Below the pieces are notes generated by a model. That model was not told the origin of the DNA and made no database searches. It saw nothing but the letters and a program-made list of their open reading frames with translations. The position numbers were made by a program, and so were the translations under genes. From Thysanoteuthis rhombus (Eukaryota; Mollusca; Cephalopoda; Oegopsida; Thysanoteuthidae), in the NCBI GenBank assembly GCA_963457665.1, contig OY735212.1, positions 53,263,338 through 53,327,337 of the forward strand: DNA of 64,000 bases. Direction: 5' to 3'. This document shows positions 1-12,081 of this stretch, one piece after another (the stretch's first letter is position 1; each line of letters opens with the position of its first letter).

Positions 1-1520
1 GTGGCTTTGCGCCAGACTATATTAATCTTAATAAAGAGCTATTTTTACTTATCAGCAGTTTTCATGACAGACCTCAAATTCATTGAATAATACACACATA
101 TATTTTATCATCATTAGATGCCCCAAAAATTTGATTAGTTTATAGTGTAAAGAAAGAAAATAAATCTTATATTTTTGATATTAATTTTATTGAACAACAA
201 ATTTTGTTCTTCTGCCATCTTTCAGGCAATGTTATAACCTAAATCTAGATTCTTTTGTTTGATATCTCTTGTAGTCATCCAATATACTGAAACCTTTTTC
301 ATTTAGAGAATTCTGTAAACACCAGAATAAATACTAATCCTGGTTATTCTTTTATTTGGTTAAGCATTATCTTAATGGATTTTTATGCCTTTTCTCTTAA
401 CTAATCTGGAATCTTTTCCTTGATTGCTGCCTTCAGTTGGTTTAATCGTGAACAGTACTTATTTGAGTCAATCATTTGGTTATCCAAAAGGAGCTCATAG
501 TAGAAATCTCCTTTCCAATTCCACCATATGTATATAGCATCACCTTCTTTGGATGAAGACTAACCTACCATATGGTCAGTGATGGTTCAGTTTACCTGCC
601 CCATAATTTCTCACATTCCACTTTTCATTACCTGTCACAATTTCTCTTAAAGTGGTATACTTTCATTATGTCTAAGTAGCAAATCACACATGGAAATATG
701 ATCCAGTAATTTTTTTTGTGAAACCTACATGAAAACCACACATTGAGTGACTAACATAATCGAGTTGATGCTAATTATTTTTCAATGCTCAATTTGGATA
801 TTTTGAGCTTGTTGGCAACCTCCTTTGTTGTAGTCAGTTGATTATTCTCAAGTAATATCTTGAATTGATTGCATTCAAACTTAAGTGATCTACCTGACTG
901 TGAAGCATTGTTCAGCAAGTAATCTCCAACATGAAACTTTCAAAATACTTTTAACCTGTTGAATCATTCACAGTACCTTCACCATAGACTGGACAAATCT
1001 TTTGTGCATTCAGTCACATTTTTTACTTTTCTTACACTAAAAATATGCTGAAAATATTGCTTATTTTTCAATGTTAAAATCAATGATGAAAAATATTCAA
1101 ATTTTGACAAAATATTTTGAAAAATGCACTCATATGACAGCTGTTTCAATACAATCCAAAGTGATCTTTTTGAATCAAGTTAGTTTAAAACTAGATTCTA
1201 TCATCTGTGGCTATATTCAAGGGACTGCAGCAACAAAAACTCCATGGTGTAATTGGTCAGGCAGCTGTTCCTTCAAGTCATGCTTCATGAGGAAGACTCA
1301 CCAGAGGGTTATTCTTTATTTCTCATCCATATTGTTTAATAACACTGACTGAATGATCTACTGAGAGTTGCAACAAAAATCAATGGAAATTAAGATGAAA
1401 AAAAATACTATTGCAGTCGAAAAGTTGATAAAAGACAATGCTTCAGCAAGAAAAAAAAATACCAGAGAAAAAATAATGTTACAACAAAAAGAGAGTGAAC
1501 TCATTATTCAACCCAATTAG
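1..1520. other. AT-rich stretch with no recognised gene
   Basis: This is AT-rich sequence with short T and A runs. A 93-codon frame at 1071-1352 has no recognisable domain and no supporting neighbour, so I treat it as chance. I see no splice-flanked exon, RNA gene or clear mobile-element end here. Confidence 0.5.
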
Positions 1521-1524
1521 AAGC

Positions 1525-1941
1525 TGAAACTGTCAACATGAACATGTGTTTTTTCAATTTTTAAGTGGGTCTGGCTGACTGACTGTTTATTTGGCTACGT
1601 ATGTGTTGTATGCACAAGCAGCACCAATAGAGTAAGAGGACTGAAAATCTAGACATTTTCTGCTTCTGTCTACAAAAAATTCATTTTTTCAAAAATTCCC
1701 CCCAAAACTGAGCTTATAGAGGGGGTCAATTTACGATGTAAGTCTATGTTAAATTAGTCACTTTGTTCATGCTTGTTTTTTTTGAAAATTCTGACTTTTC
1801 AGTGATCCAACAAAAGGCTGGAGAAATAACTTATTCATTGATCATCCTTTTTTTCCAATTATTAATCCATCAACCCCATCAAGTCATACTACCAAAATAC
1901 GTTTGTCACAAGTTGGTTTCTCTCAAGTGACAAACCAGACC
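1525..1941 (+). repeat. Rep-A interspersed repeat, near full length
   Basis: This is a copy of the ~430-bp repeat family seen at least 18 times in the window. Family hallmarks, in order, are a head containing CTGTCAACAT, GGTCTGGCTG, an A-run/T-run centre, ACGATGTAAG (elsewhere ACAATGTAAG), TTATTCATTGATCA, and a terminal block resembling GAGTGACTAACCAGACC. It has no coding capacity. The '+' strand is set arbitrarily as the orientation ending in the GACTAACCAGACC block. Confidence 0.75.
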
Positions 1942-2061
1942 AGTATTCTAAAATTTGCTAATGGATGAGGACACCGATTAAAATTGTTTGGATTGAATAA
2001 AAAAAAAAAGATTAAATGATTTTCTATAAAATGACTCATCCAAACACATACTCCACTTTAT

Positions 2062-2222
2062 TGTATGTTGACCGCATTCCCCTCTTAGCATGTGGACACA
2101 TAGTGCAGTGGTTACAGAATCAGACAAAAATACTGCAAGTTATCTGATGGTTCTAGGTTCAATCCCAGTGTGAGACAATAATAATACTACTAATGTTAAG
2201 AGGGGAGTGCGGTCAATATACC
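2062..2222. repeat. inverted repeat around a SINE head
   Basis: Sequence at about 2066-2089 (TTGACCGCATTCCCCTCTTA) is the near-exact reverse complement of 2199-2218 inside the following SINE. The two arms bracket the SINE's tRNA-like head, so a transcript could fold back on itself. It probably arose from an inverted partial copy of the same SINE. Confidence 0.65.
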
Positions 2223-2370
2223 TCCGTCAGTTAAATAAAGGATTTGGTTCATTACTTCCCCACACCTACTAGATGATACCTGATGAAGGCCATAGAGTAC
2301 AACGACCGAAACGTTGTATGAAAAACAACCAAGATGAGGACGGTCTGAATAATAACAGAAATAAAGTATG
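2090..2370 (+). mobile_element. tRNA-derived SINE (family 1)
   Basis: The element has a pol III type-2 promoter: an A box TAGTGCAGTGG at 2101-2111 and a B box GGTTCAATCCC at 2156-2166. A non-tRNA body follows, ending in a segment with GAAACGTTGTATG and AACCAAGATGAGGA. The same body occurs at 22.03-22.29 kb (+) and 21.7 kb (-). The B box has one change from the GGTTCGANTCC consensus, so this copy looks older than the 22-kb one. It would depend on a LINE for movement. Confidence 0.85.
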
Positions 2371-2769
2371 TGTAAGTAGAGATAGATTCATTTCTTATCC
2401 ATGTTATTCTAAAAACACAACCATATATGCGTTTACAGAGGTATATCAATAACTATGCAGCTTAATGATGAAAAAAGCATTTATATCTTTCCAACATAAT
2501 CTCCTTCCATATCGATGCACTTAATTCAGAGGTGAATTTTAATCACATGCAGTGAAAATATCAGATCAAAATTCAAGTAATAGCTATGTGTCAGGCTGAA
2601 GACTTATTGACCCCTGTCTATTGATTCTGACATAGAATCACACAGATACAACACATCACAACACTAGAACACAAGGAATAGGCTAACAGCCAACAGTCCA
2701 TTTAGTAATTGGTATAAGCACACATGTATCACCCTTAAAGAAAAGAAAATTAGTCCACCCACTATATAT

Positions 2770-3015
2770 ATTTATCTATTATTGTTTCATCCATAGACAG
2801 CTGTTCCAATGTATTACATCTCTTCAGTGTGGCTATAGACTATATAGGCAGGATTGAAACCTTTGCTTCAATCGGAGGCCGATAGCCTACCTCTGAGCTA
2901 CAGAACTGGACAGTCAGTAAGGCTGAATTTAAGCGATATATTTATTAACGCATAAACTCCTCATCCACCAGAGTGCTCTATTCCTATGGAAGAGCATTGC
3001 ATAAGCTTACAATAG
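2770..3015 (-). mobile_element. tRNA-derived SINE (family 2)
   Basis: On the minus strand there is a clear tRNA-like head: A box TAGCTCAGAGGTA (complement of 2888-2900) and B box GGTTTCAATCC (complement of 2851-2861). The 5' flank (GCTCTATTCC...AATTTAAGCG) and the 3' body (CTATAGCCACACTGAAGAG, AACAGCTGTCT) both recur at 8.24-8.5 kb on the plus strand. That shared layout defines one SINE family with sequence on both sides of the tRNA-like part. Confidence 0.8.
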
Positions 3016-3499
3016 ATGAGTTACCTCACCCAGACAAATCAGTTGTTCATGTGCATTTCCTTATCGGGCACTCCTTCTATGTAGGGATGTGATTTTTATG
3101 GTTTTAACAAAATGATGAATTGTTTTTTCACTTGAAGATTATTGAATTATTTTTAGATTTAGGACTAATGACATCTGAATTAATTTTCATTGTGTTGATT
3201 ACTGAATTATTTTTAGAAGGGTTAGGTTTCTGATGATGTAGTAATAGTTATAGAAGAAACAAAAAAATTGATTGTTTTTTCAAATAAAGGAAATTAGTAA
3301 TACTAGCTGGGGTACCCAGGGTTGAAAGAAAAATCCAAATTGAGCAACACTGGAAAGTAGATGAGATTTCTTGAAATCACGTAATGGGGTGGTGGACTTG
3401 TCCCGTCCCCTCACCATCAGACCACTCAGGACAGACATGTTCTTTGAATGTTTGTATATTGTTTACACACAACTGTTCATAAATGCCACCCAAACAGTA

Positions 3500-4850
3500 A
3501 ACTGCACCTTTTTTCATGTTAATTTAGCACTATATTCTAAACTGAATCCTCCACTGAAAACTTTGGGTAGGAAGATTTGGAAAAATAAAGAAAGAAAACA
3601 ATTTCAGTACTCATTGAGAAAAGTGTATGCATGCAGAATTTAAAGTTTCTACTCTGAATGGTTTGTGCTGGGCCAAGTCTAGACACAGAGATACATAGGA
3701 AAACACATATTTATAATTTTCATAACACATGAATATCATGAAACAAGCAAAGGTTTTTAAAAAAAATGAGTTTGTCTTGGGGAGTAGTGATTAATAACAA
3801 TAAAAACAACTATTACATGCACAATAGCTAAGAATTATGTGAAAGTTGTTTTTTTCTCACTCAGCAGGTTATTTCATTTAAAATATTCTTTACTTAGAAA
3901 GGAACAGGTGAGAAGAAATTTTAATAGTTTACCCAAGTGGTGGAGGGAGAAAAAGGGAACTTCATTAGTTTAAGAAGAGGGTAGGAATAGAGGGGAAGGA
4001 AAGAAAGTTAGGTAATTTACAAAAGAGATAGGAAAATTTTGGCGTATGAATCCTTTTCATGTTTGTATAACAGTTTGATAAAATCATAGACCAGAAACAT
4101 AGATTGGAAGGGATAAGGGAGACAATGAGAAGATACAGGCATAGGTTGAGAGAAACACAAAGGCATGAGATAAAATTTAGAATTAGTTTTAGTGTCATTA
4201 ACCGAGTGATTTCCCCATGGATACAGCTGGTGTATATAAATGTTAGAACCAATGAATAACCTTAATCCATCAAAAGTGATTAAACCTGTCTGTTGTGGGT
4301 GGTGGTGATTAATAACAACGATAACAGTTACATGCATATCACATGTGATATATGAGAGAAGGTGTTTTTCTTCTTCACTAACCAGTGACCAATTTTTTGG
4401 GGGGCAGCATGTCATGTTGGGGTGATCAACAGAAAAATTGAAAAAAAGGGTGAGCAATGAATAAGTTACTTCTCTTGCCTTTTGTTCGGTGCTAAATTTA
4501 AAAAAAAAAGAAAAGCACAAACTTAGCGACAAATTTAGCATAAACTTACATTGAAAATTGAATCCCCTACAAAAACCTCATTTTTGAGGGGAAAAAAAAA
4601 ACAAAAAACATTTTCCTTACTCATTGAGGGAGAGGACGTGTGCAAAATTTCAAATTTCTACCAGTTAGGGGTGAGTGAAGTCTAGATACATTCATAAATA
4701 GATAAATATATAAGTCAGAACTCATGAATAACCTAAACACAAATAGATACAAATAAATATCATAACACATGAATAACCTGAACCCAACAACAGTATCTAA
4801 ACCAGTCTTGTGGATAGCGGTGATTAATAGATCCTGGGATAAGTTTTTGT
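3500..4850. repeat. local ~515-bp duplication array including Rep-A pieces
   Basis: A block with GTGATTAATA followed by ACAACNATNACAGTTACATGCA recurs at about 3772-3840 and 4284-4340, and in short form at 4803-4835, a spacing of roughly 512 and 519 bases. A second marker (AATTTCTAC then AAGTCTAGA) recurs at about 3645 and 4653, about two periods apart. Minus-orientation Rep-A bodies lie at about 3515-3690 (weak) and 4379-4690 (clear). The 174-codon frame on the minus strand here is simply translation of this repeat. Confidence 0.6.
4379..4690 (-). repeat. Rep-A repeat copy
   Basis: In minus orientation it shows the terminal ACTAACCAGTGACC block, GGCAGCATGTCATGTTGGGG, GAGCAATGAATAAGTTACTT, TAGCATAAACTTACATTG and a TTTTGAGGGG-A-run centre. 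The distal head is diverged. It sits inside the local duplication array. Confidence 0.75.
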
Positions 4851-6690
4851 AACTTTTATTCAGGCCAATTTTTTAAAAAAAATAAACAAAGCTTAAGGTA
4901 AAAAGCCATAAAACATGAAAATAATTATGGTTTAGAATACTTCCATCAAATGAAATTGGAGGAAAAATACCTTTTTTTGATACCCAGTTATATCATAACA
5001 GTTAAGAAATCTTCTCAAATCAAAATAAAGACCAAGATTTATTTTTCATTTTTTTTTGTTCAAATCTTTTATTTAATAATAAACTGTGTCTCCGCACATA
5101 AGCTTTATGGTCCTTTATCACAACACAGTCTGAAAGACAAAATAAATTGTGTTTTAATCTGTACAATTAGGGAGATACTTTAATAAATCAAATGTAGGAT
5201 TAAGAATTCTATTTGTAAAAATAGAATTTATTAACAATGCTATTTGGTAACTTACATGCTGGAATAAACACAGTTACTTTTAACCTGGAGTTCAGTTATA
5301 AAAAACTGTTTATTTAAAAATTAATGGAATATGGCTTCATGTTCATTTGATGAACCTCTCAGTGCCAATCATAGGTTTCCTATCGTAACTTTAACTATGC
5401 TTTCTCAAGTTACTGTAAGACACTATATTTAGAATACGTATCTTATTTGGGTTATCAAGAATTATGATTAGTTTAAATTACATTTAACATGTATAAGAAT
5501 CACACGCATGCGGTTTAGTTAAAAATAAAAAGCTTACCTCATAGATAGCACACGGCAGTGATGATAAATTTCAATTATTTCAGTTTTATTTGCTGACACT
5601 CATATATCACATGGATCACTTGATTTTTTTTTATATCTCAGGACAGAAAAAAAATGGTGATCCAAGCAGATTGAATATGAAGATCAGAAAATAAATTTCA
5701 TCTCAAACACAGAACTTCTCATCGTCTATTCGGATTATTGATTACATTCAATTTAGCCACTGTTCAATTACCACCTGTATGCAAACTTGAAATAAACAGT
5801 GGGGTTTTTTAATTATTTTTTTGAAATGATTTATGAAAATTTCCTTATGGATCTTAAATATACTATTTAGTCAGGGTCATGTTCCACTTTTTTTTTTGGA
5901 AAACATAGGAGCAGTTAGAAATTTTAGATGTATGTTCGAAACAAACCAAACATTACATGAACAATTATCCACCCATTAGCACAGAGGTCGAACTTTGTTT
6001 TAAAAGAACGAACATACATACACACTTTGGTACTTTATAATGTAGATACTGCCAAAATTACATTAGCACCAAGAGAAAAAGAAATTCACATTCACCATAT
6101 TCCTCTAATGAATGGTCAGTGAAGGACCAATTTAACATTATAACTACACTGTAAATAGACCACTCTCTAAAACTATCATCCATTGAAAATGACAAATTTC
6201 AGGAAGGTTTGAAAGGTCAAATAGATTGACAGCATATAAAATTGGAAGAAAAAAATTAAACTGTCTCTGTTAGAGATTGAACTTGGTTCAACAATTAAAT
6301 TTTGTGTGCCTGACTTTGAAGCCTTCAAATTAGAACCTTAAAAGAAATTTTTAAAAAAGCACTGACTCCATCACATTCAAATAATTGGTGAAAAAACCCT
6401 TCCCAGATGATGCTGATTCAAAATATATGAATGTTTTATGGACTTAACTCTAAAAACCACATTGTTACCAGTCTTTCTTAATTTAATGTGTTTGTTCTTT
6501 TCAGCTTATATTCAATGACACTTTGTCATGCAAATGAGTTATTTTCTGATTGTTGTTGATGTGCTATGTTCAGAGTATTCTATGTTTTATACAGAATTTG
6601 ATTTTATTAATATTATTTGAATTTGGATCCTAGTGTTATATGCTTGATTTTATTGTGGGGGATCAAAAGCTACTATACCACAGACCTGTT
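4850..6690. other. AT-rich stretch with no recognised feature
   Basis: About 1.8 kb of very AT-rich DNA. Frames are short and carry no recognised domain. I see no repeat shared with the rest of the window. Confidence 0.45.
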
Positions 6691-6694
6691 TTAT

Positions 6695-6696
<2 letters not shown>

Positions 6697-6743
<47 letters not shown>
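6697..6743. repeat. (AC)n microsatellite
   Basis: About 23 uninterrupted AC units, followed by a short ATATAT run. Confidence 0.97.
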
Positions 6744-6748
<5 letters not shown>

Positions 6749-6949
6749 TATAAAAAAAAGGTTCATTGTGTCTTGCTGGATGAATGACACATCTGTCAAA
6801 AATCACTCCCACTCGACCAGTGAAGAAAGAATCTTAATTTCCATTGAGGTATTCTTCTCTTGAGTGCACCATTCTGCACCTGATGTTCCTCAAACCTTTC
6901 GATACCAGCACGTTTATTTGAAAGGACCTCCCCTTGTTATATGGAAAAT

Positions 6950-7150
6950 GTGTAAATAGAATAAAGAATTAAAGACTAATATGGCTGCTGCACAAATGGA
7001 ATCTGCGATCATTTTGATAGCCGCTTCAATATAGCGTTGCTTGAGCTACATAGCCCAATGGAAAAGCAAAGGCCCAAATAACCGCTTCATCCCCACTCTT
7101 CTCGTCTTGTTCATTCACTGTCCATGTCAGCACTGTTGTTTCAAACACAC
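6950..7150 (-). mobile_element. SINE-like repeat (family 3), diverged copy
   Basis: This segment aligns with 57905-58090. Both carry AAATAGAATAAAGAATTAAAGA or a near match, then a tRNA-like stretch, then GCAAAGGCNCAAATAACNGC. On the minus strand a diverged A-box-like TAGCTCAAGC is visible, but the B box is decayed. The 81-codon minus frame at 7026-7271 overlaps this repeat and its flank and is probably not a gene. Confidence 0.5.
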
Positions 7151-7781
7151 AAATATTTGGGCAACCTGCCAGGTTATAACAATGATCAAGACCTGAGACC
7201 ATTACTATAATTCTCATCATGGGCACTGATACTATTTTTATATTTGAGCCCTTGGAAATGCATAAATTCATACCTCCCTGCCCACTATCTCATTTTCCCA
7301 TCATCATAGAGAAGTCTTATCTAGTTTTGGGCTAATGACAAAATTTGAATTTTTTCATCCTTGGGAGCAATATGGATAGATATCTATACCCTAAATAAGC
7401 AGGTGTCACCTGCTATCAGTTAGTGTTATTTGTGGTGAACTGTTTCAGGGCTTACATGATAGGTTTCAAACCTCAAATAATACTTATAAATATGTATTTT
7501 TGTTTATTTTGGGGTTTTTTGTTTGTACATTCATAACCATATTAGCCCAACCATGGTTAATATAAAAAATAAACAGCTCAAAAGATTTTTCGTTATAAGA
7601 ATTTAAAAAAAAACAATGTAAGTATTTCCATAACATGAATTTTTTTCCCTTCAATGGTTGTTATAAGTCATCATCTTCGCATAAGTATTTTGGTTGAGAA
7701 AAATCATTTAGGGGCGAGAAAACTTTCCCTCTAACTCAACTGGCAGTGGAGTTACTTTTGAAAAAATTCTTACAGGCTGTA

Positions 7782-8091
<310 letters not shown>

Positions 8092-8092
<1 letters not shown>

Positions 8093-8505
8093 TGGATGGG
8101 ATAATAGATTGTCTATAGCCACACTGAAAAGTTGTAATACAATGAAACAGCTGTCTGTGGATGACTCAATTATTAATTATTATAATAATTAACGCTCTTT
8201 TATTCAGAGTTTAGCGCCCTTCAGGTAAGACAAACTCGTTCATAATAAGCTATACAGCTATGCTCTTCCAACTCAGGAATAGAGCACACTGGTGGAGGGG
8301 GAATTGTGCGTGAGTAAATGTATCGCTTAAATTCAGTCCTACTGACCGTCCAGTTCCGTGTAGGGCAGGTGTACAATGCCAGCCTCTGGAAATGTTTCGA
8401 CCCTATCTTGTGGTACTGAATGGGATAATGGATAGTCTATAGCCACACTGAAGAGTTGTAATACAACGAAACAGCTGTCTGTGTATGACTGAATTATTAA
8501 TTATC

Positions 8506-8507
<2 letters not shown>
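8092..8507 (+). mobile_element. duplicated SINE (family 2) wedged between TA arrays
   Basis: A full family-2 copy occupies about 8240-8507. Its head (8358-8404) has a weak A box and a B box GTTTCGACCCT at 8394-8404, and its tail reads CTATAGCCACACTGAAGAG and AACAGCTGTCTGTG. An additional copy of the same tail lies upstream at about 8092-8190, so roughly 324 bp separates two equivalent tails. Both tails abut or lie near TA arrays, which suggests the arrays grew from the SINE 3' ends. Confidence 0.7.
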
Positions 8508-8540
<33 letters not shown>

Positions 8541-8662
8541 TCCATATACGTATATATTCAGATACATACATATATATATATAGATATACATATAGAAATA
8601 CATATGTATATATTTAGATGTATAGATATGTATATATACATAGATAAACACACATATATATG

Positions 8663-8729
<67 letters not shown>

Positions 8730-8771
8730 ATGCAGAGAGAGAGATACAGATACATGTATAGATATATATAC

Positions 8772-8823
<52 letters not shown>

Positions 8824-8908
8824 ACATACATGGATATATATGCAGGCATATATATGTAAATACAAATATACATAGATAGATGTATATATATACATGTATA
8901 TATATATA

Positions 8909-8976
<68 letters not shown>
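8508..8976. repeat. TA-rich satellite block, right part
   Basis: Runs of (TA)n are interspersed with TATG, GATA and GAGAGA variants. The overlapping open frames on both strands are low-complexity artefacts. Confidence 0.97.
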
Positions 8977-8979
<3 letters not shown>

Positions 8980-9212
8980 TTATCAGTTTATACAGTATTT
9001 TTCATGAGAGTTTCTGGAATATTGGCCATAAAATATGAGACTTGCATAACCTAATTTGTTGCAACCTCCCCCAAAACTGGACTCATCCTTTACGCTTAAG
9101 ACACCTGATAAATTAGTATTGTGTTTGACAAATGTTTGGCCTCCACAGTAGTGATTTGACAACACTTTTGTTTGATTGAAATCAGTTCTCAATAAGAAAA
9201 GTTAGGAGCAAC

Positions 9213-9465
9213 CTGTGTTGCCAAATAAAAAAAAACTTTTTTCACACGAATTTGATAATCAAAAAGTGTTGACTTTTCTAAAAATAGCAAAATATCCTGT
9301 CCCAATTAGCAAAAAGATGTCAAAAGATGCCAAAAGATGCCAAAAGATGCCAAAAAGATGCTATAATGGTAAAAAAAAAATGGCCCTAATGTTTTAGCAT
9401 ATCTGCGCTAATTTAGCATTTTTGCCGAAATGAGTTCACTCAAAAAGCGCTAATTGGCAACACAG
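9213..9465. mobile_element. hAT-like MITE, 253 bp
   Basis: The ends are inverted: CTGTGTTGCCAA at the left and TTGGCAACACAG at the right, a perfect 12-bp terminal inverted repeat. The flanking 8-mers GGAGCAAC and AGAGCAAT agree at 6 of 8 positions, consistent with an aged 8-bp target-site duplication of the hAT type. The interior has no coding capacity and carries a short tandem array at 9312-9362. A related end (CAGTGTTGCCAACTC) occurs near 10866. Confidence 0.8.
9312..9362. repeat. 10-11-bp tandem repeat inside the MITE
   Basis: Five head-to-tail units of AAAAGATGCC or a close variant. They account for the KDAKRCQKM-like pattern in the overlapping frame, which is not a gene. Confidence 0.9.
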
Positions 9466-9561
9466 AGAGCAATCCTCAGTTTCAGACACAAAAAATATTT
9501 ATCAGTTACAAAAACATAGTTGAATACCAGTGATATTCTATTTTGAACAACTTAAATAAAC

Positions 9562-9988
9562 ACATCTGGTTAGCCACTCAATAGGAACCGTCATATAGCC
9601 AACCAACCTTCTTTGGCAACATGACATGTTGTGGGTAATTTATATAAAAATTAAGGGTTTATCAATGGATAAGTTCCCCAGCTTTTTGTTGGACTGTGAT
9701 CATTGAAAAAACCCCAGAATTTTCAAAAAAAGCCTGAATGTTACCAGACACAAAAAAGGACGATAAACATTGTAAATTGAATCCTCCCAATAAAAACCTA
9801 TAAAGAAGGGAATTTTCAAAAACAAAGAAAACATTTTCTAGGCTTAATAAGAAGTAAATGTTCAAATTGTCAGCCCTCTCATACCCGGTGTGGCCTGAAA
9901 GTGTTATACATTCAACCATACATAGCCAGCCAGACCAGGTTAAAAACTGGAGAAACTCATGTTGACAGTTTTGTTTGCCGGTTTCCAG
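9562..9988 (-). repeat. Rep-A repeat, near full length
   Basis: In minus orientation it runs from TCTGGTTAGCCACTCAATAG through TGACATGTTGTGG, TTTTTGTTGGACTGTGATCA and ACATTGTAAATTGAATCCTC to the distal ACATAGCCAGCCAGACCAGG and TTGACAGTTTTG. Frames on both strands here are repeat translations. Confidence 0.85.
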
Positions 9989-10326
9989 TGCTTGAATGGA
10001 AATATACAATATTTTCAATGAAACTTCCTACGTCTCAATGTAATGCAGTAATCATGAATGGTAAACAGTTTGCCTCCAATAAATCTTGCTCCAAGGCTCT
10101 CCATGACCTTCAGTTGATAGAATATAGGGGAAGGGCCAGGATTTATACAGGGAGTGCCCGGAAATGTGTTTTATATGCCTCATAGAGCTACTTTAACCTA
10201 GTTTGTTCTATTACCTTCAATCACTAGGGTCAGCCTTGTACAATAATGTGCACTAAGTACTCAGATAAAACTATTAGAAACTATCAACAGATGTTATCAT
10301 AGATTTCTTCGGTCTTTAAATGATTC

Positions 10327-10711
10327 TAGCTGGCCGGCTATCTACTTACATATATATGTGCGATGTGCATGAGCTGCTTCAACAAAGATAGAGGGCCAAA
10401 AATCTGTACATTTACTCCTTATCACATCTTAGAAAAAACATTTTTTTTTTTTTTTTTCAAGCCCCTTCCCCTCAATAATTTGGGAGTGGGGGGTGGTGAT
10501 AAATTTACAATGTAAGTTTATGCCACATTGAATTGTTAGTTTGCATTGTGAATGTTTACACTTGTCTTTTGAAAATTCACACTTGTCAGTGATCTGACAA
10601 AAATTCCACTGATCACCCTTTCTTCCAATCTTTAAATTGACCCTCCCCAACACGGCATGCAGCCAAAAGACATTGGTCATGTGATGGTTGCTGATGAGTG
10701 ACTAACCAGGT
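10327..10711 (+). repeat. Rep-A repeat, near full length
   Basis: It carries CTGGCCGGCTAT, TTTACTCCTTATCA, a run of 17 or more T, ACAATGTAAGTTTATGC, GGCATGCAGCCAAAAGACAT and the terminal GAGTGACTAACCAGG. The first ~40 bp of the head is missing or diverged. Confidence 0.85.
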
Positions 10712-10865
10712 TTGTTTCTGTAAAACTTTACAGAATAATAAACTAAAGATATTGCACTTATTGAGAGTCTTTATACATGAATCATCAAATCACCTCATTA
10801 CATGAAGATATTTTAAGAACTTATATTTAGATGCAGAACTTTTTAGCATTTGATATACTCACTTC

Positions 10866-11060
10866 AGTGTTGCCAACTCAAAAATTATTTTCGCACTAGT
10901 TTGACTCTCAAAAAGCATTAAGAAGCACTAAATTTGAAAAATAGCCAAAATACACTAAAAAGGTGCTGGAAGTGATCATAAACACACCCCCAAATGGCCA
11001 AATGTTAAAGCTTGCTTCATGCTAATTTTGCCATTTTTCACAGTGTCAAAACAAGAAAAA
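10866..11060. mobile_element. fragment of the CAGTGTTGCCAA MITE family
   Basis: It begins with CAGTGTTGCCAACTC and continues with GACTCTCAAAAAGCA and repeated CACTAAA motifs. This matches the reverse complement of the right half of the 9213-9465 element. I could not find a matching right-hand end, so the copy is truncated. Confidence 0.55.
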
Positions 11061-11344
11061 ATTTTATGCTGTCATAATAAGAGTTCATGAAACTATGGCA
11101 GTTGCAGGGGGACAGGGCTAATGGGGCTAATGAAAACTGAAAATGGAGAAAGTTCAGGACACAAAAGATTTCAAGTATAATTTTTATAAGTATGTTTTCC
11201 TAATTTCCTAATGTGCATTGATTTTGTCGGTTGAAGCAGTTGAATCATTCAATATTTTGGTACCATGATTCTCTGCAGTGTCATCCTCATTTCAGAACTT
11301 GATATTAATTTCAATTTAGGTAAATGCACATATTAGAAACAATG

Positions 11345-11725
11345 ATATCAAAATAGGTTTCTTCAGTTTTCAAGTCGGTCTGGCTGGCCAGCTGTTTATT
11401 TCACATATAGGCTGCACCAAAGGAGCTTGTTGATTGACATTTTCTGCATTTGTTCTTTATTATGTTTAGAAAAAACTTTTTTTGTTTTTTTGAATTCCCG
11501 CTATAAATAGGTTTTAGTTGGTGGTTCAATTTGCAATGTAAGTTTTTCCTAAATTGTTTGGCAGCATTCGCATTCAGACTTCTTTTATGATCACTGCCCA
11601 ACAAAACAGTCGAAAAATGAGATCATTGTCTTGTCTCTGCTTGGGTTAATCAATTAGGAAATTAGTAATGGGGTGATCAATGAATGAATTACTTCTCTCG
11701 TCTTTAGTTGGGCAGTGATACATTG
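11345..11725 (+). repeat. Rep-A copy ending in an inverted Rep-A fragment
   Basis: The first part (11345 to about 11630) is a plus-orientation Rep-A with AATAGGTTTCTTCAGTTTTC and GATCACTGCCCAACAAAACA. It is followed at about 11672-11725 by GGGGTGATCAATGAATGAAT and CGTCTTTAGTTGGGCAGTGA. That second block is the reverse complement of the same family region, so two Rep-A pieces lie in inverted orientation and could form a hairpin. Confidence 0.75.
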
Positions 11726-12049
11726 ATATGATGTCATAACACAGATACAAAAAATGGATAAAAACCAGAAATCCACTCGGAAAATTACCGACAACGTGTG
11801 AAAAAATCCACTTGAATAATCACCATTAAGGTGTGAAATAACCTGTTGAGGGTTAAAAAACAGAAAATAATAAACACATAATGCTAGCCAAATGATATTT
11901 TATAGAGATTTCATAAAATTTAAAAAAAGTGGAAAGTGCACTTGCATTAGCCCTCTACCAGTTGGGCCAGTATATACTTGAAAAAGTTCCAAATGCCACT
12001 GACCACTCTATGTCTTCCATTTCACATACTTCCTCCCACTACCCCTTCT

Positions 12050-12051
<2 letters not shown>

Positions 12052-12076
<25 letters not shown>
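12052..12076. repeat. (CA)n microsatellite
   Basis: A short CA run of about 12 units. Confidence 0.95.

Positions 12077-12081
<5 letters not shown>

Noticed and set aside
4017..4541. 174-codon minus-strand frame
   Set aside because: It overlaps the local duplication array and a Rep-A copy, and shows no known domain; other Rep-A copies do not keep the frame open.
7026..7271. 81-codon minus-strand frame with mixed composition
   Set aside because: It overlaps a diverged SINE-like repeat and has no known domain or gene context.
9312..9362. Possible CRISPR-like short repeat array
   Set aside because: Units are directly adjacent with no spacers and lie inside a MITE; the DNA is clearly eukaryotic.
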